6,889 bases of DNA. Origin: Acidobacteriaceae bacterium (GTDB taxonomy: Bacteria > Acidobacteriota > Terriglobia > Terriglobales > Acidobacteriaceae). Below are positions 5,577 to 6,889 of the stretch, piece by piece. Location: positions 16,336-23,224 of the forward strand of contig PLST01000463.1 of NCBI GenBank assembly GCA_003164255.1. The letters are read 5' to 3'. Each line of letters begins with the position of its first letter. The stretch's first letter is position 1. The position numbers were made by a program, and so were the translations under genes. Below the pieces are notes generated by a model, which saw only the letters and a program-made list of their open reading frames with translations, made no database searches and was not told where the DNA came from.

Positions 5577-5693
5577 TCAATCTCAAGAGTACATGCACCC
5601 GCAGCCCGCCTGGGACATCAAATTGGTACCGTGTCCGCAGTGGTGCGGCGTTTGCACTTTATGGCAGACTGAAAACAGGAGTCAAGTATCCTT

Positions 5694-6194
5694 TTGGCCA
5701 AGAGATTCAAGTTCATTGTGCTTGCAGCCTTGCTGGCGGTCGCCGTGGGCGCGGCCAACTCCGCCACGCCCGACATTTATCCCGATCCCGCACATGCCCG
5801 GGCCGACCTCGCCGTCGCCCTCAAAAACGCAGCGGCCACCCACAAGCGCATCCTGCTCGACTTCGGCGGCAACTGGTGCGGCGATTGCCAGGTGCTCGAC
5901 ATCTATCTGCATGATCCCGCCAACCGGCCCATCGTTGAGGCGAATTTTTTCGTCGTGCATATCAACGTTGGTCACTACGACGCAAACCTCGATCTGGCGA
6001 AGCGCTACCAGATTCCGCTCGACAAGGGCGTTCCCGCAGTAGCCATTCTCAGCGACAGAGGAACCCTGCTCTACAGCCAGAAGGACGGCGAGTTCGAGGC
6101 CATGCGCAAGATGGAGTCCTCGAAGGTGACCGAGTTCCTGGTGCGCTGGAAGCCCGTCCGCCAGGGCTGTTCCGTCCTGGTGGTCAATTGCTGA
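5694..6194 (+). CDS. Exported thioredoxin-fold protein with CxxC motif
   Basis: A 166-aa protein with a signal peptide (MAKRFKF, then hydrophobic residues 7-20; cleavage likely near Ala20-Ala24) and a thioredoxin fold. The active site is W61-C62-G63-D64-C65, preceded by LLDFGGN, and the cis-proline is P114 in GVPAVAIL. The shape resembles the Thioredoxin_7/DsbD-gamma-like group, so a periplasmic thiol-disulfide reductant or isomerase role is likely. Two further cysteines (C159 and C166, the last residue) lie beyond the fold. The start is TTG 5694: the in-frame ATG at 5661 meets a stop after three codons, and AGGAG (5677-5681) lies 12 nt before the TTG, a little far. It is followed 16 nt later by the flavin-reductase gene and is probably in one operon with it. 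Confidence 0.88.
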   Translation: MAKRFKFIVLAALLAVAVGAANSATPDIYPDPAHARADLAVALKNAAATHKRILLDFGGNWCGDCQVLDIYLHDPANRPIVEANFFVVHINVGHYDANLDLAKRYQIPLDKGVPAVAILSDRGTLLYSQKDGEFEAMRKMESSKVTEFLVRWKPVRQGCSVLVVNC

Positions 6195-6210
6195 CCTGTA
6201 CCATCAATCT

Positions 6211-6849
6211 ATGAACTTTGATCTGGAAACATCCCCAAAGAGCCACGCCTACAAGCTGCTTGTCGGCCTGGTGGCGCCCCGCCCCATTGCGCTCATCACC
6301 AGCATGAACGAGCACGGCCACCTGAATGCCGCGCCCTTCAGCGCCTATAACTACCTCTGCACTGACCCGCCCATTCTCGGCATCGGCGTCACCAACAAGT
6401 CCGGCGACGGCTTCGTCCCCAAGGACACGGCCCGCAACATCCGCCGCACCGGCGAGTTTGTGGTGAACGTCGTCACAGAAGACATAGCGCAGCAGATGAA
6501 TATCTGCGCCACCGATTTTCCGCCAGAGGTCAGCGAGTTGGAAATGGCGGCCTTTACCACCGCGCCTTCGCTCAAGATCAAAGTGCCGCGCATCGCTGAA
6601 GCTCACGCCGCGCTCGAGTGCGTGGAGTACACCACCATGGAAATCGGCCGGTCCCGCATCATCCTGGGGCGCGTCGTGGCCATGTACGTTGAAGATCGCT
6701 ACGTTGACCCGGAAGGGCCTTACATCAAGGCCGACGAGCTGCACTCCATCGGCCGCATGAACGGGTTGGGAAACTACGTGAGGACGCGCGACGCCTTCAT
6801 CTCCATCCCCCGCATCAGCTACGCGGAATGGAAAAACGGCAAGCGATAG
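6211..6849 (+). CDS. Flavin reductase-like FMN-binding protein
   Basis: A 212-aa protein of the flavin reductase-like domain family (DIM6/NTAB type, split-barrel FMN binding). Visible family features include APRPIALITS (22-31), the flavin-binding stretch NAAPFSAYNYL (39-49) with DPPILGIG (52-59), KDTARNIRRTGEFVVNVV (71-88), and GRVVAMYV (153-160) in the second half. Such proteins bind FMN and reduce flavin or a substrate with NAD(P)H; the substrate here is unknown. It has no signal peptide, so it acts in the cytoplasm. ATG 6211 lacks a clear Shine-Dalgarno, and with only 16 nt after the thioredoxin-fold gene, translational coupling is likely. Both products are redox proteins but lie in different compartments, so a shared pathway is not assured. 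Confidence 0.9.
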   Translation: MNFDLETSPKSHAYKLLVGLVAPRPIALITSMNEHGHLNAAPFSAYNYLCTDPPILGIGVTNKSGDGFVPKDTARNIRRTGEFVVNVVTEDIAQQMNICATDFPPEVSELEMAAFTTAPSLKIKVPRIAEAHAALECVEYTTMEIGRSRIILGRVVAMYVEDRYVDPEGPYIKADELHSIGRMNGLGNYVRTRDAFISIPRISYAEWKNGKR

Positions 6850-6866
6850 GGCGTCGAACTTCTACT

Positions 6867-6884
6867 GGCCGGGTGCCCCCGGTC
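6867..6884 (+). terminator. Possible terminator stem after the flavin-reductase gene
   Basis: GGCCGGG (6867-6873) pairs with CCCGGTC (6878-6884), 7 bp with one G-U pair, around a TGCC loop, 18 nt after the stop codon. The window ends 5 nt later, so a T-tract cannot be seen. Confidence 0.3.
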
Positions 6885-6889
6885 CCTCG

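Noticed and set aside
5635..5648. Small dyad CCGCA/TGCGG upstream of the thioredoxin-fold gene
   Set aside because: A 5-bp arm is easily found by chance in GC-rich DNA, and no promoter element fixes its position.
6184..6744. 186-aa minus-strand ORF
   Set aside because: It is antisense to the flavin-reductase gene, whose family match is clear.
1..6889. Mobile elements, CRISPR arrays, tRNA or rRNA genes
   Set aside because: I looked for spaced repeats, terminal inverted repeats with transposase-like ORFs and tRNA-like cloverleaf ends, and found none.

Overview
The window is GC-rich DNA that looks like an Acidobacteriota chromosome (class Terriglobia is my best guess). The main grounds are two secreted proteins with the architecture of the 'VWFA-related Acidobacterial domain' family, and a TatA whose N-terminus has the QPxHL pattern I associate with acidobacterial TatA. 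No phage, IS, integrase, CRISPR, tRNA or rRNA is visible. The gene content is chromosomal, and the unusual material lies mostly between genes.

Layout. (1) At 1-114, the N-terminus of an unrecognised minus-strand gene. (2) At 115-426, a gene-poor stretch holding a near-consensus FliA (sigma-28) promoter at 170-196. About 100 nt downstream is a plus-strand intrinsic terminator (272-300), with another hairpin between them (222-250). I read this as a small RNA gene of about 100 nt. (3) At 427-3037, two divergent paralogous vWA-domain exported proteins, followed 30 nt later on the plus strand by an EamA/DMT-type transporter (3068-3913). (4) At 3914-4058, a convergent intergenic region with a strong cUUCGg hairpin. 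(5) At 4059-5006, a cluster of three TatA-type N-termini: an intact minus-strand tatA, a decayed tatA fragment just upstream of it, and a plus-strand 79-aa protein with a TatA-like membrane segment followed by a C-terminal zinc ribbon in place of the TatA hinge and amphipathic helix. (6) At 5130-5576, an uncharacterised cytoplasmic protein on the minus strand. (7) At 5694-6849, an exported thioredoxin-fold protein and an FMN-binding flavin-reductase-like protein, 16 nt apart and probably co-transcribed.

Functional links are loose. The vWA proteins, TatA, the zinc-ribbon protein and the thioredoxin-fold protein all belong to or face the membrane or periplasm, but no complete pathway is present. 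The two observations most worth following are the putative sigma-28-driven small RNA and the TatA-like zinc-ribbon protein beside a decaying tatA duplicate.
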